Assembly (NCBI GenBank): GCA_030668485.1
Contig: DAOUTW010000014.1
Span: 1-64,000, forward strand
DNA: 64,000 bases
From: Candidatus Zixiibacteriota bacterium
Lineage (GTDB): Bacteria > Zixibacteria > MSB-5A5 > GN15 > JAAZOE01
Reading direction: 5' to 3'
In this document: positions 46,380-54,315 of the stretch, in pieces
Numbering within the stretch: position 1 is the first letter of the stretch
Layout of the letters: each line of letters starts with the position of its first letter
Notes under the pieces: generated by a model
Told to the model about the DNA's origin: nothing
Databases searched by the model: none
Seen by the model: the letters and a program-made list of their open reading frames with translations, nothing else
Program-made: the position numbers and the translations under genes

Positions 46380-47612
46380 ATGTTTTCTCGTATCAGTTCC
46401 ACAAATAATCCAGTCTCAGGTAATCTATTGGCAAAGATAATTGCAGTCTTCATTGCATTTATTCTTTGCTATTCGTCCCTGCCGGCCGCCAATATTGTCG
46501 ATGTCGGTATCACCTCCGACAACCAGCATGACACACTCTGGGTCGATTTGCCGAGCACCTTCGATATCCATATCGAAAACGATGTCAGACTGGGTGGAAT
46601 ATCTCTCGGCTTTCAGTTCTGGTCCCCCGATGGCGCGGAATGGGAATGGCATGCGGTTCCCGGTGGATGGGGCCCGGTCGGTCCGGCAACCGGGCTTGCC
46701 TGTGTCTCTGTCGTTCCCGGCAGCCGGATGGATCCCGTAGGCGATGTTTTCGATCTGACTTATCTGCTGGTCGACGAGCAAAACGTTGATCAACTTGCCC
46801 GCGACACCATTTCCATTGGCGGTATAGCTCTGTTCAACTATCTCGAAGTCGGTCCCCTCGAGCACATGATCTCCTTCAATTTTATTCCCCATTTGAATGA
46901 CGTGGCCTCATCGGGGGAGATTTGCTTCGATACTGCATTCGTACCTCCGGCAGGTAATTTTATCTTCGCCGATGTTTTCGGGCATGTTTCTCCCCCGACA
47001 ATCCCCTGGGAGTATGGCAGCAGATGCTGGCCGGTCAGAAGGCCTGGATATGTTGAAGGGGACGGCGATATCACTATCGACCCCGATCCGCTCTACGCCT
47101 ATTATGCCTTTTCTCTCGACCAGCCGACCTTTACCGCGCACCTGGGAAACTTCACCGGCGGATATATAGCTGATGATCTCATCCCCGCATCACTGACTAT
47201 CAACGGATTAATAACACCCAAAACAGCGACGTTGATAAACTCCTTCCCCGGATTCACCGGCAAGGTCTGGGAACTGGCAATCAATACCAAAGAGTTCATT
47301 GACACTTATCCCCTCTGGTGGGACACCTCAATGGAGGACATTCTAATCTTAGGTGAATTTGGCGACGCCACTCCTCTAGGAGCTTTTGGCCAGTTTACCG
47401 CCATAGGCCACCGCTCCGGCGACGCCAACGGCGATGGCAATGTTGATGTCGGTGATATCGTAGCGCTTATCAACTATGTATACAGAGCCGGCGAACCGCC
47501 CCGGCCATGGGAAGCCGGCGACGCCAACGCCAGCGGCGCGGCTGATATTGGCGATGCTGTTTATCTGATCCATTATGTGTTTAAAAACGGCCCGCCGCCG
47601 ACCCATCCGTGA
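46380..47612 (+). CDS. Exported dockerin-repeat protein, paralogue 1 of 3
   Basis: The 410-residue protein has a signal peptide ending LPAA and a start set by GGAGGGAATT. An N-terminal beta-rich domain of about 200 residues (VDVGITSDNQHDTLWV, FDIHIENDVRLGGISLGFQFW) is shared with the next two genes; a cohesin-like or Ig-like sandwich is possible but not proven. A second beta-region follows. The C terminus has the repeat pair GDANGDGNVDVGDIVALINY and GDANASGAADIGDAVYLIHY, ending FKNGPPPTHP. The gene is followed 75 bases later by its paralogue with the same leader, suggesting tandem duplication and cotranscription. Confidence 0.83.
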   Translation: MFSRISSTNNPVSGNLLAKIIAVFIAFILCYSSLPAANIVDVGITSDNQHDTLWVDLPSTFDIHIENDVRLGGISLGFQFWSPDGAEWEWHAVPGGWGPVGPATGLACVSVVPGSRMDPVGDVFDLTYLLVDEQNVDQLARDTISIGGIALFNYLEVGPLEHMISFNFIPHLNDVASSGEICFDTAFVPPAGNFIFADVFGHVSPPTIPWEYGSRCWPVRRPGYVEGDGDITIDPDPLYAYYAFSLDQPTFTAHLGNFTGGYIADDLIPASLTINGLITPKTATLINSFPGFTGKVWELAINTKEFIDTYPLWWDTSMEDILILGEFGDATPLGAFGQFTAIGHRSGDANGDGNVDVGDIVALINYVYRAGEPPRPWEAGDANASGAADIGDAVYLIHYVFKNGPPPTHP

Positions 47613-47687
47613 TATTTAATATCACTGGCCGACGAGTGAGAAAATGAAATGGCAGAAGATTGTATGAACGTATTCCGGGAGGGAATT

Positions 47688-48920
47688 ATGTTTTTCCGAA
47701 TTAATCAGTTAATCATTATCCTCACTTTAGCCGCTGCTGTTTTTATGCCTCATGGCCTCATGGCCGCGAACTCCGTCGATATCGAAATGACCTGCGACGG
47801 CCAGCATGATACGATTTGGGTGTTTGATGAAGCGGGAAACCCCGTGCCATCGACCTTTGATATCTTAATCGAAAACGATGTGGGACTGGGTGGAATCAGC
47901 CTCGGCTTCAAAATCTGGACGCCGCGTCAGGCAGCCTGGGAATACCGCGATGTCAGTGATTCATTTGCCCTCCCGATCTCGGAAATCAATTACCTGTCAG
48001 TTGTCCCCGGCAGCCGCCTTGATCCTCATAACGAAATCTTCGATATGACCGGATTGATGGTTAATGAGTATAGCATGGACGGCCTGGATCATGACACCAT
48101 CCTGATAGGTGGGGTATCCCTGTTCGGGGAACTACCGCCGGGCCCTCTCCAACACATGATGTCAATCCACTTTAAGGCTACAACTAATGAACCGATATGT
48201 CCTTCTCAGCTAATATGTATCGATTCCGCCTTCGTTCCACCGGCAGGAAATTTCGTCTTTACCGACGCTGGTGGAAACACATTCATCCCTGAAGTTTTAT
48301 GGGAAGACGGCGGCAAATGCTGGCCGGTAATTGATAATTACAATTACTACTTTAACAATGGGAAAGTCATTGTCGAACCGGATACCATTTACGCCCGCGA
48401 TGCCTATTCGGCCGAACCTGAAACAGTTACCGTCACCGTCGGATTCTCGTGCTATGAAGCCGAAGATATCATCGATTCCACCGTACGCATTAGAGATTAC
48501 GATTACAGTCTGGCACCGCTGTCGATGACCAGCGTCGACCCCATCACCGACTACAGCAATTCGGCCCTGCAAATGACTTTCGATATGACCGATCTCATTC
48601 TCGCCTATGATAACCTGTTCTGGGCACCGACCTGGAGACTGATAAACGTCACCGGCGCTTTCTATGATGGACGCTATATGGGCATGGACACCTACGACCA
48701 TGTCCTGTTCATCGGCCTTACCCCCGGAGACGCCAATGGCGACGACATCACCAATGTCGGCGATGTTGTCAAAATTGTCGCTTACCTCGAACGAGGCGGC
48801 TCCGTACCGGTGCCATGGGAATGCGCCGACGCCGACGGCAATGGATCGGTGCAAATGGCCGATGCCGTCTATTTAATCAACTACATCTTCCGCCACGGCC
48901 CGCCACCGACTCACCCATGA
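47688..48920 (+). CDS. Exported dockerin-repeat protein, paralogue 2 of 3
   Basis: The 410-residue protein starts at ATG 47688 with GGGAGGGAATT directly before it; the frame is open to 47649 but the upstream part is not signal-like. The signal peptide (LIIILTLAAAVFMPHGLMA) is followed by VDIEMTCDGQHDTIWV and the ENDVGLGGISLGFKIWTP core. The LSVVPGSRLDP segment, and FVPPAGNFVF with a later GGKCWPV, match the neighbours. The C-terminal repeats are GDANGDDITNVGDVVKIVAY and DADGNGSVQMADAVYLINY, then FRHGPPPTHP. It is closest to paralogue 3. Function unknown. Confidence 0.83.
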   Translation: MFFRINQLIIILTLAAAVFMPHGLMAANSVDIEMTCDGQHDTIWVFDEAGNPVPSTFDILIENDVGLGGISLGFKIWTPRQAAWEYRDVSDSFALPISEINYLSVVPGSRLDPHNEIFDMTGLMVNEYSMDGLDHDTILIGGVSLFGELPPGPLQHMMSIHFKATTNEPICPSQLICIDSAFVPPAGNFVFTDAGGNTFIPEVLWEDGGKCWPVIDNYNYYFNNGKVIVEPDTIYARDAYSAEPETVTVTVGFSCYEAEDIIDSTVRIRDYDYSLAPLSMTSVDPITDYSNSALQMTFDMTDLILAYDNLFWAPTWRLINVTGAFYDGRYMGMDTYDHVLFIGLTPGDANGDDITNVGDVVKIVAYLERGGSVPVPWECADADGNGSVQMADAVYLINYIFRHGPPPTHP

Positions 48921-48945
48921 TGTTCAGGTAATTTGAGAGGGAATT

Positions 48946-50151
48946 ATGTATTTGCTAATCAATCGAATAATCATTGTCCTCGCATTGACCGCCGTTGTTT
49001 TTATCCCTCATGAGCTTGAAGCCGTCAATTCAGTGGACATCGAAATGACCAGCCATCGACAGCACGATACTTTATGGATTAACGGCCTGGGTGACCCGGT
49101 CCCGGCCACCTTCGACATCTACATTGAAAACGATATCGGATTGGGGGGCATCAGCCTTGGCTTCAAGATATGGACACCGGACGAGGCAGGCTGGGAATAC
49201 CGCGATGTCAGCGATTCATTCGCACTCCCGGACTCGGAGTTTAATTACCTCTCAGTTGTCCCCGGCAGTCGCCTTGATCCGCCCAATGAGGCCTTTGATC
49301 TGACTGGTCTGCTGATCACCGAAAAAAGTATGGACGGTCAGAATCATGATACCATCCAAATTGGCGGTATTTCCATTATGGATTCGCTTCCGCCGGGGCC
49401 TCGTGAACATATGATGTCAATCCATTTTAATCCCGAAGTGCCAGGTTGGCAAAGTCATATCTGCTTCGATACCACCTTTGTACCGCCATCCGGAAATTTC
49501 GTCTTCGTAGATACCAAAGGTCATACCTTTGCACCAGATATCCTATGGGAATACGGCAGTAAATGCTGGGTGGTAGCCAATGCTCCCATTTATAACAATG
49601 GAAAAGTCACGGTCGAACCGGACACTATCAATGCCCGTGACGCCTATTCCGGTGAACCCAAAACCGTCATCATCCGCGTCGGGTTTTCGTGGTATGAAGC
49701 CGAAGATATTGCCACGGTTCATGTAAACTATAGTCTTGATTTGACACCACTGTCTACATCAATAATCGACTCCTTTCCCGGTTATTCCGGTTCGGTTCTG
49801 GAAATGATTTTTGATATGAGCGATTTTATCCTCACCTATGATGATCTCTGGTGGGGCACAACAATGCAATTTGTACGTGTCTCTGGCTATTTCTATGATG
49901 GCAACAACATGGATCTGGATACGTACCACATTATTCCCGCCATCGGCCTTACCCCCGGTGACGCCAATGGCGATGATATCGCCAATGTCGGCGATGTTGT
50001 CCGAATCATCGATTACCTTGAGCGAGGCGGCGCCGTACCGGTACCATGGGAAACAGCCGACGCCGACGGCAACGGAACGGTGCAAATGGCCGACGTCGTC
50101 TATCTAATCAACTACATCTTCCGCCACGGCCCGCCGCCCAATCATCCATAA
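48946..50151 (+). CDS. Exported dockerin-repeat protein, paralogue 3 of 3
   Basis: The 401-residue protein has GAGAGGGAATT before the ATG and a signal peptide ending at LEAV. The domain order is the same as paralogue 2, with long near-identical stretches (DVSDSFALP, NYLSVVPGSRLDPPNE, EHMMSIHFNP). The C-terminal repeats are GDANGDDIANVGDVVRIIDY and DADGNGTVQMADVVYLINY, then FRHGPPPNHP. It begins 26 bases after paralogue 2, so the three genes are probably one transcript. The DNA similarity of paralogues 2 and 3 is high enough to suggest a recent duplication. Confidence 0.83.
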   Translation: MYLLINRIIIVLALTAVVFIPHELEAVNSVDIEMTSHRQHDTLWINGLGDPVPATFDIYIENDIGLGGISLGFKIWTPDEAGWEYRDVSDSFALPDSEFNYLSVVPGSRLDPPNEAFDLTGLLITEKSMDGQNHDTIQIGGISIMDSLPPGPREHMMSIHFNPEVPGWQSHICFDTTFVPPSGNFVFVDTKGHTFAPDILWEYGSKCWVVANAPIYNNGKVTVEPDTINARDAYSGEPKTVIIRVGFSWYEAEDIATVHVNYSLDLTPLSTSIIDSFPGYSGSVLEMIFDMSDFILTYDDLWWGTTMQFVRVSGYFYDGNNMDLDTYHIIPAIGLTPGDANGDDIANVGDVVRIIDYLERGGAVPVPWETADADGNGTVQMADVVYLINYIFRHGPPPNHP

Positions 50152-50205
50152 GAGTGCTCTCCATCGGTGGTGGGTGGCGCCAATTCGCTTCATTCTGGAT
50201 TTTCG

Positions 50206-50242
50206 GTCATCCCGGCGAAGCATAAAACCGGCCCCTGCCGGC
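50206..50242 (+). repeat. Hairpin repeat copy A (CCGGC-ccct-GCCGG)
   Basis: GGTCATCCCGGCGAAGC is followed by ATAAAA and the perfect stem 50228-50232 with 50237-50241. It lies at the 3' end of the following minus-strand gene. Member of the repeat family described in the findings. Confidence 0.65.
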
Positions 50243-51507
50243 TACTCCAATTTCTCCCACGATATCTTTTTTGTCGGAACAACTAAAAAGTCGTTTACCT
50301 GAGGAATAATTTCCTTCAGGCCAAACTGATCCTTTACTACCACCGCATCCCAGCCGACATTGCCGTTGGTGATTTTATAAATTGTAAAATGATCTTCCCG
50401 GTGCCGTGGCCGGTATACTTCTCCCTCATGCCGCTTACGCACCGGTATGCAGAAAAGAACCGCCCGTCCGATCTGAACATTCTCGAGATCATCATGCCAC
50501 TGATCCGACAAATGAACTGTCGCCCCGACCGGTGCTGAATTACTCACCTTGTAGCATTTACAATGATCGACAGATATTGGAATCCTGGACTCCTCATCGG
50601 CACCCTTGGCCGCCGGGGCCATCATTAACTTCGGTTCCCCCAACTGAAACGTCGTGGATTCGAATTGGTTTTCGATATCGACCGTGTACTGATCAAATTC
50701 GTCAGGCGCGTCAATCTTATAAAAGGTATAATGAGCCGTCTGCTTATTGATCTCTCCTCCGTCTTTGGCAACCGGATTGGCGAAGGCGACTAAATCCAAA
50801 AGATGGGTCGGCAGAAAAGTTCCCTCGTCAAATTGACCGGACAAAGCTACATAGTCATCGAACCCCAAAGGATCTGCCAGTTTATAACCATGGAAATGGT
50901 CCATCGCCGCTGTTATTACCCGCATCTGATCGGTAACACCGTATAATGGAAGATGTACTTCTATTTCCCGGATATTTCTGAGAGTGATGATATCCTCGCC
51001 TCTATATGTTTTTAGACCGCGCATGCTTTCATCATATGGATATATAACCCCGGTATGCCCCAAATCGCCATCGCTGATATCGAGATTATCATCATCAATT
51101 ATTATACCCAGGATCGGCTCCTCGAATTTTACCGTTCCTCGAAATTCGATCAGGGCCTCTCCTACCTGGTCGGCATGGATGTAATAACTGTTGACCATCG
51201 TCCCGGCTGAAACTATACCGGGGGTCAGCGGAGTGGCCGCATCGTATGTATTATTGGCTGTGATATCCACTGCGATGTCGTTAGGAAGTTTAAATGCATA
51301 CTTTTCCTGAAATATGACTATCTCGTCATCACTTGCCTTTGCTTCCGGACGCAAATCTGCCGGCGGTGAAGTATAGATAACAAATTGCGGATCAGCTTTT
51401 CGTATACCTCCTGTTACCGGTGAAACGGATGCCACTATAATTAGCATCGTAAAAAGTATCAAAATGATACCTTTTCCCTCAACATGTTCGTGGCTAAATT
51501 CCGGCAT
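50242..51507 (-). CDS. Exported protein with four DHxxxYK repeats
   Basis: The 421-residue protein has an N-terminal membrane/signal segment (IILILFTMLIIVASVSPVTGG) and AGGAGG before the ATG. Residues about 30-190 look like a beta-sandwich carrying a choice-of-anchor-like segment (DIAVDITANNTYDA, EEPILGIIIDDDNLDISDGD). The rest holds four related units of 45-75 residues beginning DHFHGYKL, AHYTFYKI, DHCKCYKV and DHFTIYKI, each continuing to a DQF or NQF turn and a P-rich strand. Similar repeats occur in uncharacterised environmental proteins (DUF7450-like, number from memory). No catalytic motif; function unknown. Confidence 0.75.
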   Translation of the reverse strand: MPEFSHEHVEGKGIILILFTMLIIVASVSPVTGGIRKADPQFVIYTSPPADLRPEAKASDDEIVIFQEKYAFKLPNDIAVDITANNTYDAATPLTPGIVSAGTMVNSYYIHADQVGEALIEFRGTVKFEEPILGIIIDDDNLDISDGDLGHTGVIYPYDESMRGLKTYRGEDIITLRNIREIEVHLPLYGVTDQMRVITAAMDHFHGYKLADPLGFDDYVALSGQFDEGTFLPTHLLDLVAFANPVAKDGGEINKQTAHYTFYKIDAPDEFDQYTVDIENQFESTTFQLGEPKLMMAPAAKGADEESRIPISVDHCKCYKVSNSAPVGATVHLSDQWHDDLENVQIGRAVLFCIPVRKRHEGEVYRPRHREDHFTIYKITNGNVGWDAVVVKDQFGLKEIIPQVNDFLVVPTKKISWEKLE

Positions 51508-52252
51508 GCTCCTGCCTCCTCTATGAATGTTTAAATGTAATATTAGTCGCCGACGCCTTTAACCGACGGGAACGAATACTATGAACAAATTGTCAATAAA
51601 ATCAAAACGCACCAGATGCTGAATCAACAGATATAATTACTATATAGACCGGTTTAATCAATGTCAAGGATTATTATTCTATTTTGAAACTATTAGCTTC
51701 AATAAGGACGCCGGGCGCCACCCTCATACCTGTTTGAGGATATTTCTATTCGTGGATATTTGTGCGCGGTCAGGAATCCTTTCCTGACCGTCCCCTTCCT
51801 GAATATCCGGTCATCTTAGCGATAGCCAATAAACAGGCCCCTGCCTGCGACAGCCAAAAACCGGCCCTTGCCGCCTGGCGACAGCAGCAAACGGGCTTTT
51901 GCCCGGCGACAGCGAAAAATAGGCTTCTATCTGGTGGCGCACCTGACCATTCTTATGATCGGGTGCGGATTCATATGATCTTACCTTATAAAACAGGCCC
52001 CTGCCTGTAGGCGGCAGATCCCCTGATCTGCCGCAGCGATAATATCATTCTCGTGGCCGGTAGTTGGGGTAGCCCACACGTTTATTCTTATGACGTGTGA
52101 GTTTATATTAAGATTTCATTTTCGGGATTAAATCAAATGCTATACAAGATATCGCTATCTGAACCCACACGCCCACAAGAGCGGGCGTGTGGGGCACTAT
52201 CAGACATTCCTTCCTGACGCCATCCATAGCTCATGAGAAACTTGGATCTTTC
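51508..52252 (+). other. 745-base spacer made of palindromes and hairpin repeats
   Basis: No credible gene. It holds a tandem array of four family hairpins (51811-51934), another copy with stem ACAGGC/GCCTGT (51993-52008) that joins a 10-bp hairpin GCGGCAGATC/GATCTGCCGC (52011-52034), and an 11-bp hairpin CCCACACGCCC/GGGCGTGTGGG (52164-52193). The first 200 bases are AT-rich and probably carry the promoter of the minus-strand 421-aa gene. Confidence 0.75.
51811..51934 (+). repeat. Tandem array of four GCGACAGC hairpin repeats
   Basis: Units of about 28-32 bases each start GCGAYAGC and contain an A-rich spacer and a hairpin. The stems are CAGGC/GCCTG, CGGC/GCCG, CGGGC/GCCCG and ATAG/CTAT. The stem bases change but remain complementary in every unit, and the loop is always four bases. 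Confidence 0.75.
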
Positions 52253-53836
52253 TTATTTCCTGAGGGGCGGGCCACAAATTGAAAGCCAACTCAGGCAATC
52301 GCATGGCGGCGGACCACCATTAAAGACGTACGACATAATATATACGGCATCGCCCACGTTGCAGGTACAATCAACACAATTGGCGTCTCCGCTACAATTT
52401 GGATATGGTACCGGTTCCGGCCCGCCTTTAAAAACATATGAAATAATGTAAACCGCGTCCCCAACATTGACTGTTCCATCACCGTTTGCATCGCCAGGAA
52501 TACATACATCATCCGTAATTTCCTGTATAACACTACAATCAGACCCCGCATAGATATAAGCTTGGCCGGGGCCATTCAGAATTAATGGAGGTGGTGTTGA
52601 TTCAGCATAAATTGCGCCGACCAGGAAATCATTGATATCGTCGCCATCCCATAATCCGCCGCCGGAAACCGAATAGCCGAACTTATCCTTTTCGTTTTCA
52701 CCCGGGATTACACATTTTGTTGTCCATAGATCAGGTGTTGTCCAATTAATAAAAACCTTTGCCTTGCCTTTATTATTATCCGCGCCCGGTGCCCCGGAGA
52801 TAAAGTCAGCACTGTTATCAGAGTTAATATCTCCCAAGCCGGAAATGGAAATACCTAAGCTATCCCCCTCGGCATCCCCATATTCACGTCCAATACAATC
52901 GCACAGCTCCCCAAGACCCGGCAAATCACGAAATGCATACGCAGCCCCCCGACCGTTATCCCGCCCGGGCGATCCGGCAAGAAAATCATCTCTATCTCCT
53001 GCATTGATGCGCCCGGCATCGGAAACCGACCACCCCAAATATGCATTTTCTGTGCCGCCATATTGCCAGCATAAAACATCTCCCCCCGGCTCATAACCCG
53101 AAATCAAATATATTCTTCCATTGTTGTCATAGATTCCATCATAGAACGGTGCCCCCACGATTATATCTGCATGGCCATCGTCATTCGCGTCCCCAGCCGC
53201 AGATACGGCATATCCAAGGCTATCGCCTACATGCTCACCGTTATCCAAATAGCATATATCCCATTCGCATCCCCGATAAACGTATACCTTCCCTTTACCG
53301 TCAAGCGCGCCGGGAGCACCGATCACGAAATCAACGCAGCCGTCAAGACAGAAATCACCGGCCTCGGAAACCGAAAAGCCAAACAGATCACCATCGGCTT
53401 CTCCGGAATATTCCTGAATTAATTCGAAGGTCTCGCCGGAATAGATATATGCCTTACCTCGGTTTTCACCATGTTTGGGCGCCCCCACAATGAAATCCGT
53501 TTTACCATCAAGATTGACGTCTCCAATACATGAGACCGAAAAACCGAACTCATCGTACCAGGATTCACCCAAAATAACATAAACCAAACGGTTGTCCGCT
53601 CCTGAAAAAATATAGACGCGACCGCCGTCACATTCGAACTTGGGCGCGCCTACGAGAATATCGGCAATACCGTCACCCGTTAAATCACAGGTTCCGTCAA
53701 CCGAACGGCCGAATTTATTAATAGTCATCCCGGAACACGTTGAATCCCCCGAATCGGCATAAACGCTTGCAGAGCAAAATGCAAACGCCAACGCCATGAT
53801 TATGGCAGCTATCCTTGTCAATGATTGTTCATACAT
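52253..53836 (-). CDS. Exported FG-GAP (integrin-like) beta-propeller with dockerin-like repeats
   Basis: The 527-residue protein has a signal peptide (ALAFAFCSASVYA) and GGGAGG before the ATG. Seven FG-GAP repeats follow (about 35-440), of the form F/LG-x-S-V-S-x-x-GD-x-N-x-D-x-x-D-F-x-x-GAP with embedded calcium loops; examples are FGFSVSCIGDVNLDGKTDFI and LGYAVSAAGDANDDGHADII. Seven repeats would close a seven-bladed propeller like integrin alpha chains. The C terminus has the dockerin-like pair GDANGDGTVNVGDAVYIISY and GDANCVDCTCNVGDAVYIMSY, then F-N-G-G-P-P-P. Likely surface adhesin or binding protein. Confidence 0.87.
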   Translation of the reverse strand: MYEQSLTRIAAIIMALAFAFCSASVYADSGDSTCSGMTINKFGRSVDGTCDLTGDGIADILVGAPKFECDGGRVYIFSGADNRLVYVILGESWYDEFGFSVSCIGDVNLDGKTDFIVGAPKHGENRGKAYIYSGETFELIQEYSGEADGDLFGFSVSEAGDFCLDGCVDFVIGAPGALDGKGKVYVYRGCEWDICYLDNGEHVGDSLGYAVSAAGDANDDGHADIIVGAPFYDGIYDNNGRIYLISGYEPGGDVLCWQYGGTENAYLGWSVSDAGRINAGDRDDFLAGSPGRDNGRGAAYAFRDLPGLGELCDCIGREYGDAEGDSLGISISGLGDINSDNSADFISGAPGADNNKGKAKVFINWTTPDLWTTKCVIPGENEKDKFGYSVSGGGLWDGDDINDFLVGAIYAESTPPPLILNGPGQAYIYAGSDCSVIQEITDDVCIPGDANGDGTVNVGDAVYIISYVFKGGPEPVPYPNCSGDANCVDCTCNVGDAVYIMSYVFNGGPPPCDCLSWLSICGPPLRK

Positions 53837-54315
53837 GACCTAAAACCTCCCTCATAAAATATTAGTAGGACTTTCCTAGATGTTTTCTTGAGTGCTATCT
53901 GTAATGATAGTAGCAAACCGTAGTTCTTTTGATTTACCCTCCCCCTTTGGGGGACAAATACCCCGGCCGCGAAATAACACAGTGTATTTACACCACGCCG
54001 GGCTATTTTGATCTGACTCTATTCGTAGATTATGCCTAAGAAGTCTGTTCTCAATATATATAACGAATAAACATCGTGGATGTCAAATAATATTTTCCAA
54101 AAATAGTGCATTTTATCTTGAATTAATTCTGACGGGGGGCCGCGATCTCTGATCGCGGTTTACAAACTCAGCTTCAGGTCCATCCTCGCGACAGCCTAAA
54201 AGTGGCCCCCGCACCCTGCCGGTTATCCGTACGCCGAACAGTCTCTAGAGAATCACCCCCTGCGATTGATCATCCTGGCGACAGCCCAAAAAGCGGCCAC
54301 TGCCGCCTTTGGCGG
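53837..54315 (+). other. 479-base spacer with promoter region and two hairpin repeats
   Basis: No gene recognised. The first half is AT-rich with CCCCCTTTGGGGG (about 53950) and probably contains the promoter of the FG-GAP gene. The second half holds hairpin CGCGATC/GATCGCG (about 54144-54160) and two copies of the GCGACAGCC family: 54181-54215 (weak stem) and 54271-54306 (perfect GCGGC/GCCGC stem). Confidence 0.65.
54271..54306 (+). repeat. Hairpin repeat copy with GCGGC/GCCGC stem
   Basis: CATCCTGGCGACAGCCC and an A run precede the stem 54293-54297 with 54302-54306 (loop CACT). It lies just after the 20-haem cytochrome gene end. Confidence 0.7.

Noticed and set aside
42161-50151. Calling a cellulosome
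   Set aside because: Dockerin-like loops are present, but no cohesin, carbohydrate-binding module or glycoside hydrolase was recognised.
51811-51934. CRISPR array
   Set aside because: Units are only about 30 bases with no constant-length spacer, no leader and no cas genes; the pattern is tandem hairpins.
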